Shown here: piece by piece, positions 31,779-42,700 of the stretch
Layout: each line of letters opens with the position of its first letter
Position numbering within the stretch: position 1 is the first letter of the stretch
From: a virus
Reading direction: 5' to 3' (one strand)
Length of the DNA: 64,000 nt
Virus record (IMG/VR): IMGVR_UViG_3300025770_000870
Location: 177,919-241,918 of that record
Notes under the pieces: generated by a model
What the model was told of the DNA's origin: nothing
What the model saw: the letters and a program-made list of their open reading frames with translations, nothing else
Database searches by the model: none
Made by a program: the position numbers and the translations under genes

Positions 31779-34700
31779 ATGTCAAATCATAAGAATCTTG
31801 TATTTTTCAATAAAGAAGGAGACTACTTAAACTTTAATTATAGTGAATCTAATGATAGATTCGAAGGAGATATGCTCTTTCACGAAAATTCAACAGATAC
31901 GTTTAAGACTTATGGTCTTTATACTATGGAAAATATACCATCTTTTGAGTTTGAATTACCTGGTGAATTAACAACTAAAAAGTTTCAATTATTTAATGAA
32001 TATGGTTTAAACCTATATGGTGCTAAGTATGATGACCAAGATATAATAAATATCGAACCGGTTAATAACGATCCCTCTTTCTACTCTAAATGGATATATG
32101 GTATTGACTTTGAATCAAAATTCCCAACAGGAACACTTATCAAGTTTAATAGTCCTTTATTTGAGTTTAATAATATTAACCAAACATATGCTGTTGTTAG
32201 TAGTAAGAAAAATGCTATTATGATTATTGGGCAGATGGATAATGCTACATTTGAAAGTACTTACTATTCATCATATATTGATGTGAATAGTTATGATAAT
32301 AAAACGATAACGGGAATTAATGCTGTTGGTGTTTATAATTATATAGATTCTTCTTATGATAATAATTTATCTGATTGGTCAGAGCCGGATTTTTATGATG
32401 AATATTATGTTGGTAAGAAATTAAATTTAGTTAATACTGAATTTAATGATTCGGTAGTCTCTGTTGAGAATATAGATGTTACAGATCAAGTTCATTTTGA
32501 ATTCTCAACAAACAATTCTAATTTACCCGATGATTCAAATTTTATAATAGAAGTTATAACAAAAACTGATATACCTAAGGTGTATGAAGGAGGGTTAAGT
32601 ATAACTACTGATAGTAGAATCTATATAAATAACGTTTTTAATTACCCACATATACTAAAATCTGGTACGGAATTCAAAATTATAGGATCTGTTGATAATC
32701 AAAATTTTTTAAGAGTTTCTAATATACCAACATTTGCTGGTAACACACAATTAACATATTATGCTACACAGTCTCAAGTTTTATTCAATAATAGAATATA
32801 TGAATGTGTAAAAGGTTATACACAAAGCTTTGCATCACAAACAACATCCTTTGTAACACCTTTAAATACTAATTATTGGTCTAACCCAACTTATGTTAAA
32901 GTTGAACAGTCCACGGTTGCAGAATCTTTATTATCTGCTCAGATATATTTAACAACAGATAGATATTATTTTTATACTGGTTGGACTAGTTCAGCTGCTG
33001 TTACATTAGCGTCTGCTGCTGATAAATATAAAGAAGATCTTAAAATATTTAATATTGATTTATTTTATAAAAATAATACATTAAAATCTGATTTAATTTA
33101 TCCTAGTGATTATGCTAAAGTTAACTTTTATCATAGTGAAATAGGTGCTACCTATTCCATCGGCTCTGAATTAAAAACTTCTGAGAGATTGGTTGAGGTT
33201 GAAGAAGAATTAAATTATGAATTAAATTATGATATATCTGAGAATTTCAAATATAATATTGTTTTTACTGATATTGATGAATTTGGTATACTGGTCGAGG
33301 TCAATAAAATGATATATGATGAAGAAGTTGCCTTTATTTATACCGGATCAATCATTGATATGGAAAGAACAATAGATAGAACTTTAAGATCTTGGTTATC
33401 ACGGTGGTATTTAAGATTATTATCATTAGGTATAATAGCTGAATTAAAATATGTAGGTAATTATACTTCTGTATTTTATAATTCAATTGTTTTGAGAACA
33501 GAATATCCTAATGTTCCACTTGATATAAATAATGTTGAGGTTGGTATAACAGCAAATTATCATATAGAACACTCTAGAGTTTTGTTCGATGACATGGGAC
33601 CATTTTTAAATATCATAATAAATGATGAATCATATTCACAACAAACAATTTATAGTGGATTACTTCCGGATATCCCATCTACTTTATCAGCTTGGATGGA
33701 AAAACATTCTGAGATATTAGTCAGCTTCGAGATTTTCGTAACAAATATTAATAATTTATTGAAATTTGATATTAAGCATTTGGGTAGAAGACTAGATTAT
33801 ACAATAACTACTGGTAAATTAAATATACCGGGTTTACAAGATTATATAATAACAGAAAAGATATTAGGTAATCATGGTATGTTAATAGCTTCTAATGAGG
33901 TTTTACTACCTGATACATCATTAACATCATTTGAGGATTCTGGGTTCGCTACGGGTATGGTATTTGCTATAAACAATACATACCATCCATATGTTAATCA
34001 AGATTTTAATATACAATTTTTAGACCCACAGGTGCTGAATTTGAGTTATCAAGGACCTTTTTGGGGATTAACCGATAGTATTTGTAATTCATCAGCTTTT
34101 GTTACATTAGCATTTGATTATGGTTTTGGCCAAACTGGTTGCCAGCCAATAATTGTACCAACTCAATCTGAGGGTGGTGCGTTTGGCGGAGGTGATGATG
34201 GTGCTTCTCCAGGATTACCAATGAGCTCCTTCGATTTGAATATGTTCTCTTTATCATATAATCTGAATGAATATGTGGTTAATGAATATGATTTAAATTC
34301 TTTCTCTGGGACTACCGGATTAGTTGATATTAAATATGTTCAGTTATCTAATTCTATGTATGCTTATGGAGATGAATTAGTTGTTATAGATGCTTATATA
34401 GGACAATATATAACAACAGTTGCTTTACCAGGTAATACACAAAGTATAGAGGTTGAATTTAACCCTATAAATAATTATCTTTACTGTTTATCTAAAAACA
34501 GTATTTATGTTGTTGATCCTCTTATTAATACCTTGATTAACACAATTTCTTTATCTAATGACGCTTTTGATATCGGGATGAATCCAATAAATGGTGATGT
34601 TTATGTTACATATGATAATATACCATATATTGATATTTGGGAATATAATAATTTAACTAATATACCAAATCATAATCTGACAACACCATCACCATTAGAT

Positions 34701-37646
34701 ACTAAGACGGGAAAAATGGTATTTAATGATTTTGAAGGTGATATGTATATTACAACTAATGCTGATTTGGTAGTTAGAATAGATGGTTTAACAAGAACAT
34801 TTCAGACGAGTTATGGTGTTACTGGATTAACACATTCGATTTTTTATGAACCGGTTAATGAGGGTATATATGTTTATGGATCTGCTAGTTTATGGAAAAT
34901 AGATAATGGCGCTACACAATCGATTGCTTTACCATCACAAGCATTCAATGATGTTATATTTAATAATATAACTGGTGAGATGAACGTATCCGATTCATCT
35001 ACAAATTTTACTAGAATGAATTTAGATACTGATTTTTATTTACAAACCGGTGTTTCTAATTATGGGTATTTAATGATAAATCAATTTGATGGTGATGTTT
35101 ATTTATCATCACAAACATATGATAATATACTGGTTTTGGATGGTGTTGATGGTACTGTTAAATATACCGCTCCTGTGAGCGCACAGACGACAAAATTAGT
35201 TTATAATCCTGAAAGAAAATCTATATGGGCAATACAGCCATCTATAAACTCAGTCGTTGAGCTTGATGTTGAGCTTGGTGGTGTTATAAATTTATTACCA
35301 CCAACATATGATACAATTGAGGATAATCAATACGGTACTTTGGATCCAGATTATGAACAAAGAGAAAGTATTTGGTTAAAAACCAGAGATTATATGAGAA
35401 GACCGAGAGAAAATTTTGAGGGTGATGTCTCTGTTAAGTATTATTGGAGGTGGCTTTCTGATAATGTTCCTCAATTCTTCTTATATGATTTTAGTGGTAT
35501 TCAATTAGATAGAACCACAACTGGATCATATTCTTATATTGGTGAAAGACCTTTAACAGAAGTAGTTCTTAATAAATATCCAAATAGTGATATTAGTAAG
35601 GTATCTTTGTCACAATACCAACAAACTATATTCGATAAGGTCGAACAAACATTAAGTTATGTTGATGATGAGGATGATATTTCAACTGATGTAGAACCTT
35701 TGCAATTATTTTTGGGATTCAAATCTGAAAATCCAGGTGCTTTAAGATCTGTATTGCAATTGTATAAGAAAGAAGAAATTTATTTCGATATTATATCGGA
35801 TACTGTGAATAGTATTACACTTGAAACTTTGGATATTAATAATGAGAATAAAAGAGGTCAATTAACAATATTAGAATCATCAATTGAAACATTTACTAAA
35901 AAGGGATTAAAACCTGGTCAACATATTGTTGTTTATTTAAAGGATACTATGAATGATGAAAATCAGTATATATCTGGTAATAATGGTATTCTTTTGAAGG
36001 TTAGGGAGGTTTATACCAAGACGTTAGTTGTGGATTTCTTTAATCTATCTTATGACTTCATAGAGTATGAAAATACTGTTATATCGGATTATCCATTTGT
36101 CGGTACTAATACTTATTTAGATTTAAGTATAAAGGTTGTTGATAGAGAAATAGGTAGGTTCACAACCTATGCTGAGACAGAGGAGGAAGATATTCGATTT
36201 AAAGTAGAATTGGGTAATGTTGGTAAATTAATTGGTCCAAATGAAGTTTTTATATTCAAGGAGTATGATATATTAGAGGGTGGTATAGACTGGCCTTATC
36301 TCAATAAGAAGAGAAAGGAGATGTTGATGATGAAACATTTGATATATCCTTATATCGGAGCTTATAAGTCTATTATAAATGCGATTAATTACTTTGGTTA
36401 TAATGATTTACAATTGAATGAATATTATAAAAATGTTGATCCAGCTTCCGAGAATTTCTCTAAGTTGTTTAAGGTTGAAATACCTGATATATTTGATAAT
36501 AGTGTTGATGGTTGGGAAGAAAATGACTTCATAAAACACACAATGCCGAATAATAAATTTGATGGTACAAATTTATTTAATTTAACATATTTTATAACAG
36601 ATAAAGAGGGTAATAATGTACTCAGTTATAGTATTGATGAAATTATTATAAAATTACAAGGATTGAAATTTTGGCTTAAGAATAATATTATCCCATTGAC
36701 ACATAAGATAATGGATATAACAGGTAAATCTTATATAAATAATGGTACTTATATAGTACACAAGGTACATGATGTTAGAATATTTAATATAAATCAAGAA
36801 ATGACACCGATAACATTTAAATTAAATGAGTCTTATTTATCTCCTGTTAATAGTGGATCTACTGTTTATGATTGTGTTCTTGATTTTTATTCAATAATAC
36901 CTGGAGTTGGTGCTGAGATTACACCATCGGAGACATTATTAGAAAAGCCTAAAACTTTTAATGGTTCTAATTTGGTTCTTCCTGATTATTTTAATATTAA
37001 AATAAGAACTTATAAAACTTATAAAGAATGGGCTCCTTTTAAAACTTATATTACCGGTGATAAGGTTACTTATTATGATAAATTATATGAGTCTGTTATT
37101 GATAACAATAAGGTTAAAAATCCTAGAAAATATGAAAATGCTACTGAGTGGAATGCTACTGATGGTTACCAATTAACTAATATAGTTCAATATAGAAGAG
37201 ATTTTTATGTTTATAGTGGTTTAGGTAATACACAATCAATCATCAGTCCTAATTTAGATCCAGGAAATTGGTTAGATGTTACTGAGTGGAGGCAACTTGA
37301 TTATGATCCTGTACAGACTATAAATGAATTTAGATCTGGTGATGATTTGTTACCATTTAATTTCATTATTGATTCAAATATTGACCCGTTTATAGTCATT
37401 GAAGTTACATCAGATAATGGATATGGTAGTGTTTATAGTGATAAAAAAAATTATGAAATTAGAGGATTGAAAGATTTAACAGAACCATATAATCCTATTG
37501 ATCCAATTGGTCCTTTTGAGCCAATACCACCAGTTTATGGAGAACAACCAGCAATTCCTTTCCATGGTGGGCATGGAAACCCACATGGTGAGCCACCAGT
37601 ACTACCACCACCCGGCCGTGGAGGAATTCCAAATATTTCGCCGTAG
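31779..37646 (+). CDS. Giant tail/baseplate protein with propeller-like region (possible gp7-like wedge)
   Basis: 1955 residues. The N-terminal 850 are beta-rich, with a cellulose/chitin-binding-type segment (FNNRIYECVKGYT...NYWSNP). Residues about 860-1180 contain repeats of the YVTN/beta-propeller type (LVVIDAYIGQYITTVALPG; SIYVVDPLINTLINTI; PINGDVYV). The part YPYIGAYKSIINAINYFGYNDL (about 1525) recalls the C-terminal region of T4 gp7. Near the end, two more carbohydrate-binding-like segments (YITGDKVTYYDKLYES) and a Pro/Gly-rich tail. Likely a baseplate wedge or fibre contacting the cell surface; the exact T4 equivalent is uncertain. Confidence 0.68.
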   Translation: MSNHKNLVFFNKEGDYLNFNYSESNDRFEGDMLFHENSTDTFKTYGLYTMENIPSFEFELPGELTTKKFQLFNEYGLNLYGAKYDDQDIINIEPVNNDPSFYSKWIYGIDFESKFPTGTLIKFNSPLFEFNNINQTYAVVSSKKNAIMIIGQMDNATFESTYYSSYIDVNSYDNKTITGINAVGVYNYIDSSYDNNLSDWSEPDFYDEYYVGKKLNLVNTEFNDSVVSVENIDVTDQVHFEFSTNNSNLPDDSNFIIEVITKTDIPKVYEGGLSITTDSRIYINNVFNYPHILKSGTEFKIIGSVDNQNFLRVSNIPTFAGNTQLTYYATQSQVLFNNRIYECVKGYTQSFASQTTSFVTPLNTNYWSNPTYVKVEQSTVAESLLSAQIYLTTDRYYFYTGWTSSAAVTLASAADKYKEDLKIFNIDLFYKNNTLKSDLIYPSDYAKVNFYHSEIGATYSIGSELKTSERLVEVEEELNYELNYDISENFKYNIVFTDIDEFGILVEVNKMIYDEEVAFIYTGSIIDMERTIDRTLRSWLSRWYLRLLSLGIIAELKYVGNYTSVFYNSIVLRTEYPNVPLDINNVEVGITANYHIEHSRVLFDDMGPFLNIIINDESYSQQTIYSGLLPDIPSTLSAWMEKHSEILVSFEIFVTNINNLLKFDIKHLGRRLDYTITTGKLNIPGLQDYIITEKILGNHGMLIASNEVLLPDTSLTSFEDSGFATGMVFAINNTYHPYVNQDFNIQFLDPQVLNLSYQGPFWGLTDSICNSSAFVTLAFDYGFGQTGCQPIIVPTQSEGGAFGGGDDGASPGLPMSSFDLNMFSLSYNLNEYVVNEYDLNSFSGTTGLVDIKYVQLSNSMYAYGDELVVIDAYIGQYITTVALPGNTQSIEVEFNPINNYLYCLSKNSIYVVDPLINTLINTISLSNDAFDIGMNPINGDVYVTYDNIPYIDIWEYNNLTNIPNHNLTTPSPLDTKTGKMVFNDFEGDMYITTNADLVVRIDGLTRTFQTSYGVTGLTHSIFYEPVNEGIYVYGSASLWKIDNGATQSIALPSQAFNDVIFNNITGEMNVSDSSTNFTRMNLDTDFYLQTGVSNYGYLMINQFDGDVYLSSQTYDNILVLDGVDGTVKYTAPVSAQTTKLVYNPERKSIWAIQPSINSVVELDVELGGVINLLPPTYDTIEDNQYGTLDPDYEQRESIWLKTRDYMRRPRENFEGDVSVKYYWRWLSDNVPQFFLYDFSGIQLDRTTTGSYSYIGERPLTEVVLNKYPNSDISKVSLSQYQQTIFDKVEQTLSYVDDEDDISTDVEPLQLFLGFKSENPGALRSVLQLYKKEEIYFDIISDTVNSITLETLDINNENKRGQLTILESSIETFTKKGLKPGQHIVVYLKDTMNDENQYISGNNGILLKVREVYTKTLVVDFFNLSYDFIEYENTVISDYPFVGTNTYLDLSIKVVDREIGRFTTYAETEEEDIRFKVELGNVGKLIGPNEVFIFKEYDILEGGIDWPYLNKKRKEMLMMKHLIYPYIGAYKSIINAINYFGYNDLQLNEYYKNVDPASENFSKLFKVEIPDIFDNSVDGWEENDFIKHTMPNNKFDGTNLFNLTYFITDKEGNNVLSYSIDEIIIKLQGLKFWLKNNIIPLTHKIMDITGKSYINNGTYIVHKVHDVRIFNINQEMTPITFKLNESYLSPVNSGSTVYDCVLDFYSIIPGVGAEITPSETLLEKPKTFNGSNLVLPDYFNIKIRTYKTYKEWAPFKTYITGDKVTYYDKLYESVIDNNKVKNPRKYENATEWNATDGYQLTNIVQYRRDFYVYSGLGNTQSIISPNLDPGNWLDVTEWRQLDYDPVQTINEFRSGDDLLPFNFIIDSNIDPFIVIEVTSDNGYGSVYSDKKNYEIRGLKDLTEPYNPIDPIGPFEPIPPVYGEQPAIPFHGGHGNPHGEPPVLPPPGRGGIPNISP

Positions 37647-37761
37647 TGTTTCGAATCCAAAATAATAGCTCATCAAAAGTTGAATATTTTACCTAACGCT
37701 CGATTAATTTAATGGTACACGTTTCCAGACATATACGGTTTTTAGTAAAACTAAACATCAT

Positions 37762-37796
37762 AAAAAAACCCCATCATAAAAATGATGGGGTTTTTA
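37762..37796. terminator. Bidirectional terminator
   Basis: A-run, CCCCATCAT/ATGATGGGG stem with AAAA loop, T-run. It separates the giant plus-strand gene from the minus-strand run 43.6-37.8 kb. The 115 bp before it hold no gene I can support. Confidence 0.9.
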
Positions 37797-37816
37797 TTTA
37801 TTGTTTATTCTATTAT

Positions 37817-38497
37817 TTAGTTGTTTGGTTCAACAACGTTTGCTTCAACAACTTCCGATTCAACCTCTTTAGCTACTGGTGGTGCGATATTAACACCCTC
37901 TTCAAAAGAAAGTACCCAGTCTTGTATTTGAGTTGAAAGATTCTTAGCTGTAGCATCATAGTAATTAAATACTTTACTGATTGCTCCAATTCTACGTAGA
38001 ACTTGTGCGAAGTAATAAGCTGCGTTTGTAAGTCCTTTTACTTTATGCTCTGATATTAAGTGATAGATATATGTTATCTCAGTTGCGTTTACAGGAAAAG
38101 ATACTAGGTCTGTATCATTTGTGTATTTAGCTTCTTTCATACCACCTAATAATTCTGTTAGTTCGATAGCAAAGAATACAGTATTTGTATCATATTCTAA
38201 ATGCTTAAGAATTAAATCAGTTAAGAATTTATATTGTTTTCTGTTTAGGTGAAAATTATATTTCGCATTTGTCATAACAACCGACAATTCTTTCCAAAGC
38301 ATTTGTGAATTTTTATAAAGTTCATCTTTTTCTTCAGCGGATTTACCTTCACCATGATTATTTATCATATAATCATTGATTTCTTCTATTTTAGAATCAA
38401 GAGCTGATTCATTTTCAGGTGTTAATAACAGTTGTTCTATTTCATTTTCCATGAAAGTAACATCTGGTTTGATAACATTTGTTTCGATTTGTGTCAT
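37817..38497 (-). CDS. Unknown helical protein, end of the tape-measure-side unit
   Basis: 226 residues. Almost all helix: acidic N-terminus (MENEIEQLLLTPENESALDSKI), a middle with ILKHLEYDTNTVFFAIELTELLGGMKEA, and a valine/glutamate/proline-rich tail probably disordered. No motif recognised. It follows four small minus-strand genes below the 1274-residue gene, so a tail or chaperone role is possible. Confidence 0.62.
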   Translation of the reverse strand: MTQIETNVIKPDVTFMENEIEQLLLTPENESALDSKIEEINDYMINNHGEGKSAEEKDELYKNSQMLWKELSVVMTNAKYNFHLNRKQYKFLTDLILKHLEYDTNTVFFAIELTELLGGMKEAKYTNDTDLVSFPVNATEITYIYHLISEHKVKGLTNAAYYFAQVLRRIGAISKVFNYYDATAKNLSTQIQDWVLSFEEGVNIAPPVAKEVESEVVEANVVEPNN

Positions 38498-38527
38498 ATT
38501 AATTAATTTATTTTTTATCTATATTTA

Positions 38528-38782
38528 TTATACTCTTTCTGTGTAAATTGTTTCGTCAAATATTGAATTTAATGATTCTAATTTATCTTTTGAGTTTGTA
38601 TATTTTTCAATCCATTTATCATGTTCATCCATTAAATCAGAATGTTCACCTATAGCTACTAAGTTGTTTACATATAGTGAAAGGTTAGCTCTTGCTTCTT
38701 CCATTTCTGCTTCATACTTTTTTCTTAAAGCTTTGATGTAGTTATATCCTAGGTTTTCACCTTGTTTTATCTTGTTTTCCAT
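38528..38782 (-). CDS. Small coiled-coil protein
   Basis: 84 residues, predicted as one long charged helix or antiparallel pair (RKKYEAEMEEARANLSLYVNN, then DKWIEKYTNSKDKLESLN). It starts 1 bp after the stop of the preceding gene. No further clue to function. Confidence 0.6.
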   Translation of the reverse strand: MENKIKQGENLGYNYIKALRKKYEAEMEEARANLSLYVNNLVAIGEHSDLMDEHDKWIEKYTNSKDKLESLNSIFDETIYTERV

Positions 38783-38783
38783 A

Positions 38784-39215
38784 TTAAACTATAAATTCTT
38801 CGTCACTTTTAGCATCCTTTTGTTGCTCTTGATACAATTCCTCAACTTTATTAGCTCTTGCTACTTTTTCCACACCATATTTGTTTACTAATCCAGAGAA
38901 TGTATTAAGGTCTGTTCTAACTAATTTAATTTTACCAGAATCGATGTTAATATTAATTTTATCAATTTCTTGTTCGAATAAAATTGTTATTGATTCATCA
39001 TCATAAGCAGTTAATAAATCTTCATTGATTGAAATCAATAATTCCTTATCCATGATTGCTACATACTTATCTGGTATTTTACTCACGTTGATGATTGCTT
39101 TTTGTTTCTGGTCTCCTTGAAATTGAAATTTCATTGATACAGGGAATGACTTTTTATTGAAAATCTCATAAAAGTCGCTTATTGTGTCTTCCGACAGTTC
39201 GTAAAATCTATCCAT
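38784..39215 (-). CDS. Unknown 143-residue protein
   Basis: Alpha/beta sequence: MDRFYELSEDTISDFYEIFN, then KFQFQGDQKQKAIINVSKIP, KELLISINEDLLTAYDDESITILFEQEIDKI and a charged C-terminus. The middle looks like a conserved phage family (strand, acidic helix, QEID) but I cannot name it, and no HExxH is present. It is the first of a group of three closely spaced minus-strand genes. Confidence 0.62.
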   Translation of the reverse strand: MDRFYELSEDTISDFYEIFNKKSFPVSMKFQFQGDQKQKAIINVSKIPDKYVAIMDKELLISINEDLLTAYDDESITILFEQEIDKININIDSGKIKLVRTDLNTFSGLVNKYGVEKVARANKVEELYQEQQKDAKSDEEFIV

Positions 39216-39269
39216 TGTTTAATGTTTTTGTTTTTATATTATAAGGTGTATATATGAAAAGTTTACTAT

Positions 39270-39743
39270 TTATATAAATAAAAATAGTAATATCGTTGAT
39301 AAAACGACAGCAGTTGGTATTACTTTATAATATAAGTTATTGTAATACTTATCTGACTTAAAAATTGAAAATCCAACAACAATTAAGTATGAGTATTTAT
39401 CAACTTTATCAATCTTATAAACATCATAAAGTTCTAGTAGTCCTTTTGAAGATAAATACTTTGATAATTCTGATGTATATTCTTTTATGTAGGTTTCTGA
39501 TATTTTATCTATATCTGCCTTTTTAAGTGAAAAATTTTCCCCTATTAAATCTTCTGGTACGTTAAGTACTGTGTAAATTCTCTTAGCACTATCAATTCTA
39601 ACATTGAATTTTGGCTCTAGTTCAAATTGTATTTCCTTTAAAATCTTTTTATAAGATCTAAAGAGTTTGATCTTTTTAAAGAGTGATATATTCTTATTCA
39701 TAAATGTTATATCATTAATAATGTTTTTGTTTATGTGAATCAT
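39270..39743 (-). CDS. Tail-anchored membrane protein
   Basis: 157 residues. The N-terminal part is basic (LFKKIKLFRSYKKILKEI), the middle globular, and the last 20 residues are a hydrophobic C-terminal anchor (VIPTAVVLSTILLFLFI). It lies 12 bp downstream of the 1274-residue hydrophobic protein gene, suggesting a shared transcript. No family recognised. Confidence 0.6.
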   Translation of the reverse strand: MIHINKNIINDITFMNKNISLFKKIKLFRSYKKILKEIQFELEPKFNVRIDSAKRIYTVLNVPEDLIGENFSLKKADIDKISETYIKEYTSELSKYLSSKGLLELYDVYKIDKVDKYSYLIVVGFSIFKSDKYYNNLYYKVIPTAVVLSTILLFLFI

Positions 39744-39755
39744 TAATTTTAAAAA

Positions 39756-42700
39756 TTAGTTTAATTCCTCTACATTCTGAATCTTTCCATCACTCGCATC
39801 TTGTATAAATTCATCTATTGTGTTTGTTGATTTGTCAATATTTGTCAATAATCCTATTAATAAATCCAGTTGTTGTGGTATTGATCTACCTTCTAAACCA
39901 TACTTAGTTTTATCTGTAAGATTAGGTAACTTAACATTCTTTTTACCAACTGATTCTGGTTTATCTTCTCCACCCCATAATCCGGTAAATTTACCGAGGT
40001 CATCCATTGGGTGCCATCCACCATCATTCTCACTTTTTATTTGACTTAAATCATTTGCTAATTGATCAGTTTGAAGAGATTTAACTTCCTTTAGCTTTTC
40101 CATGTTGATTGCTTCTAAAGCAATTCCAAATTTCTCAAAAGAGGTGGTTAATATATCATATGAATCCGCTAATACAACCATACCACCTGCAATTCTCATT
40201 ATTGGATCCTCTCCAAATCCAAATGCGCCAGCAACACTACCCAAGAAGGATCCTTCTTTTTCTTCGACTCTTGTTAAATACTCAGCTAATCTAGTATAGT
40301 CTATTATATTTCTGCTTAATTTCTTTATAAAGAGAGGGTCTATTTTAACATCAAAATATTTTTTATTTTTATAAAAAATATAAGCTGTGTTTGCCATAGC
40401 TTGTGCTACTCTATCAATAATACCCATATCTTTTTCAGTTCTAACCACTTCCGTTTTCGTACTCGTCTTAGCACCGAAACCAGCAAATCCTCCTGATTTA
40501 CTACTTGTAGTTTTTGTTGAAGTAGTTACTAACATATCATCAAGCCATTTTCCCAACTTTGCGAATCCCATTACATTCGTAGCTATATTTGGTATAAATT
40601 TTGGATCTAGTTTAACTGCAAAATATCTTTTATTATCAAAAAGAATACGGGCTGTGTTTGCCATTGATTGAACACCACCCTCCAACATTGAGGAGTTCAC
40701 AGAAAAACTGTATTCGCTGTATCCAGCCATAGTTAAATCATAAAATATATCTAAAAAGGAATTTATCGCCTTTCGAATACCGATACCCCATGCTTCATCA
40801 GGATGATTTTGCCAATATTCTTTCCCAACACTCCCTAGTGTTTCTCCAGCACTCCTTATAGATCTAGCTATGATTCTTATCCCAGATCCTAGTGATTGTG
40901 CTACTTCCTCTTGGCTTGGTCCAGTCCATCCACCACCATTTGTCATCATCAGATTAAAGACTTCCGAGAACGATCCAATTGCTTCTGCAACACCTTTACC
41001 CCAACCTTTACCAGGAACATTGTCCTTTTTCCATATTTCTGGGATAGTGTCATAAAATATCCAACCCGCATCAACTATCGCCCTTGAAACCGATCGAATT
41101 CCGTAACTCATTGCCTTTATTGTCGTAACAGACGAAGAATACCAGCTCGTATTGTTCATAGCTTCAAATACTGGTGCAAATGAGTTAATTGCTGCTCCAA
41201 CACCTTCTCCCCAACGTTTTTTTGGATAGTTTTTCTTAAATGCTGCTTTATTTTCTGCGAATATACCCGCTGCATCTATAATAGCATAAGATATAGATCG
41301 GATAGCTCTTTCCATATCAGCTACTGATGGTCCATTGGACCACCCTCCTTGATTGTTCAAAACCTCATATACTGGTGCGAATGCGCCAATTGCTGTTCCA
41401 ACCCCTTCGGCCCAACGTTTTGATGGTCCATCCTTGAATTGGTCACTCGCTCCGGAAAATTTATCAGCGGCTGATATAATACCATCAGAAACCGTTGTGA
41501 TAGCATTCGTAAAATCATCAGGACCTACACCACTACCACCAAGTATTGACATTATAGAATTCATCTGCATCATTTTATAAATAGGCATAAATGCTCCTAA
41601 TGCTATCGATATTCCTTCTGCCCACTCTTTTGTTGGACCACCTTTATAATTTCCCTTATAAAGAGTATGTGATACGGCTACTATTGTATCTGCTATCGTC
41701 AACATCATACCCTGTGCTACTAAAAATGGATCATCTCCTCCGAAGAATGAAATAATAGCACCCGCTACACTCATGACACCCAATGCCATTATAATTGGTG
41801 TAAATGTTAAATATAATAATGCTGTAGCTGTTGCCCATTCTAACATACCTGCATTATCATATTTACCCTTGGATAGAATATCTGATACTTTTGCTATAGT
41901 AGCAGCTACAACTAGTATAGCACCTAAACCAGCTAAAAATATTAGTGCTTGTGGACCAAATACCATCAGACCCAAGAGTATAGCGGCGGTAGCCATAACT
42001 GTCATAGCTAAGGCCACTCCGGCTAACCACTCTATACCTGGGTAGGTTTCATAAGTACCTAATGCTTGAATGTAATCCAATGCTACAATAGCAAGTGCTA
42101 CAACTAGTATAGCAACTAAACCAGCTAAAAATACTAGTGCTTGTGGACCAAATACAAACGATCCTAAGAGTACAGCAGCGACACCCATCGCTACCATACT
42201 TAAACCTACTCCGATTATCCAATCTAAACCTGGATATGTATCATAATTACCTAATGCTAAAATGTGTGATGTTACCATTACTGCTACCGCTATAATCAAA
42301 ATTGCTAATCCACCTTTTAATAGATCAACAACACCCATCTTACTTAATACCTTCATTGGTCCGACTAATGCAATAGTAAGACCGGCCATTAATACACCAA
42401 TTGCTGCTATTTTAAGTATTAGTCCCCAACTTATATCAGCGGTTAATGCTAAAATGTGTGATGATACCATAATCGCTATTGATATCAATGTAAAGAATAT
42501 TGGTATTTTAGGGAGTGATGACCATTCCATTTTATTCATTGCTTTAACTATTTTTACCATCCCAAATGATAAAACAACAAATAATATTGCTATAAGTACT
42601 GATGTAAACCATTGCATAAGACCCACTGGTTGTACTAAAGAGAGTGCGTATGATGCTCCTGCTATACCTAGTGCGATAGCTGGTAGAATTAATGGTAAGA

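Noticed and set aside
37640-37670. TTCGAATCC similar to a tRNA T-loop
   Set aside because: No acceptor, D or anticodon stem can be built around it.
37712-37936. 74-codon plus-strand frame
   Set aside because: It runs through the bidirectional terminator and into the convergent gene; composition is that of noncoding AT-rich DNA.
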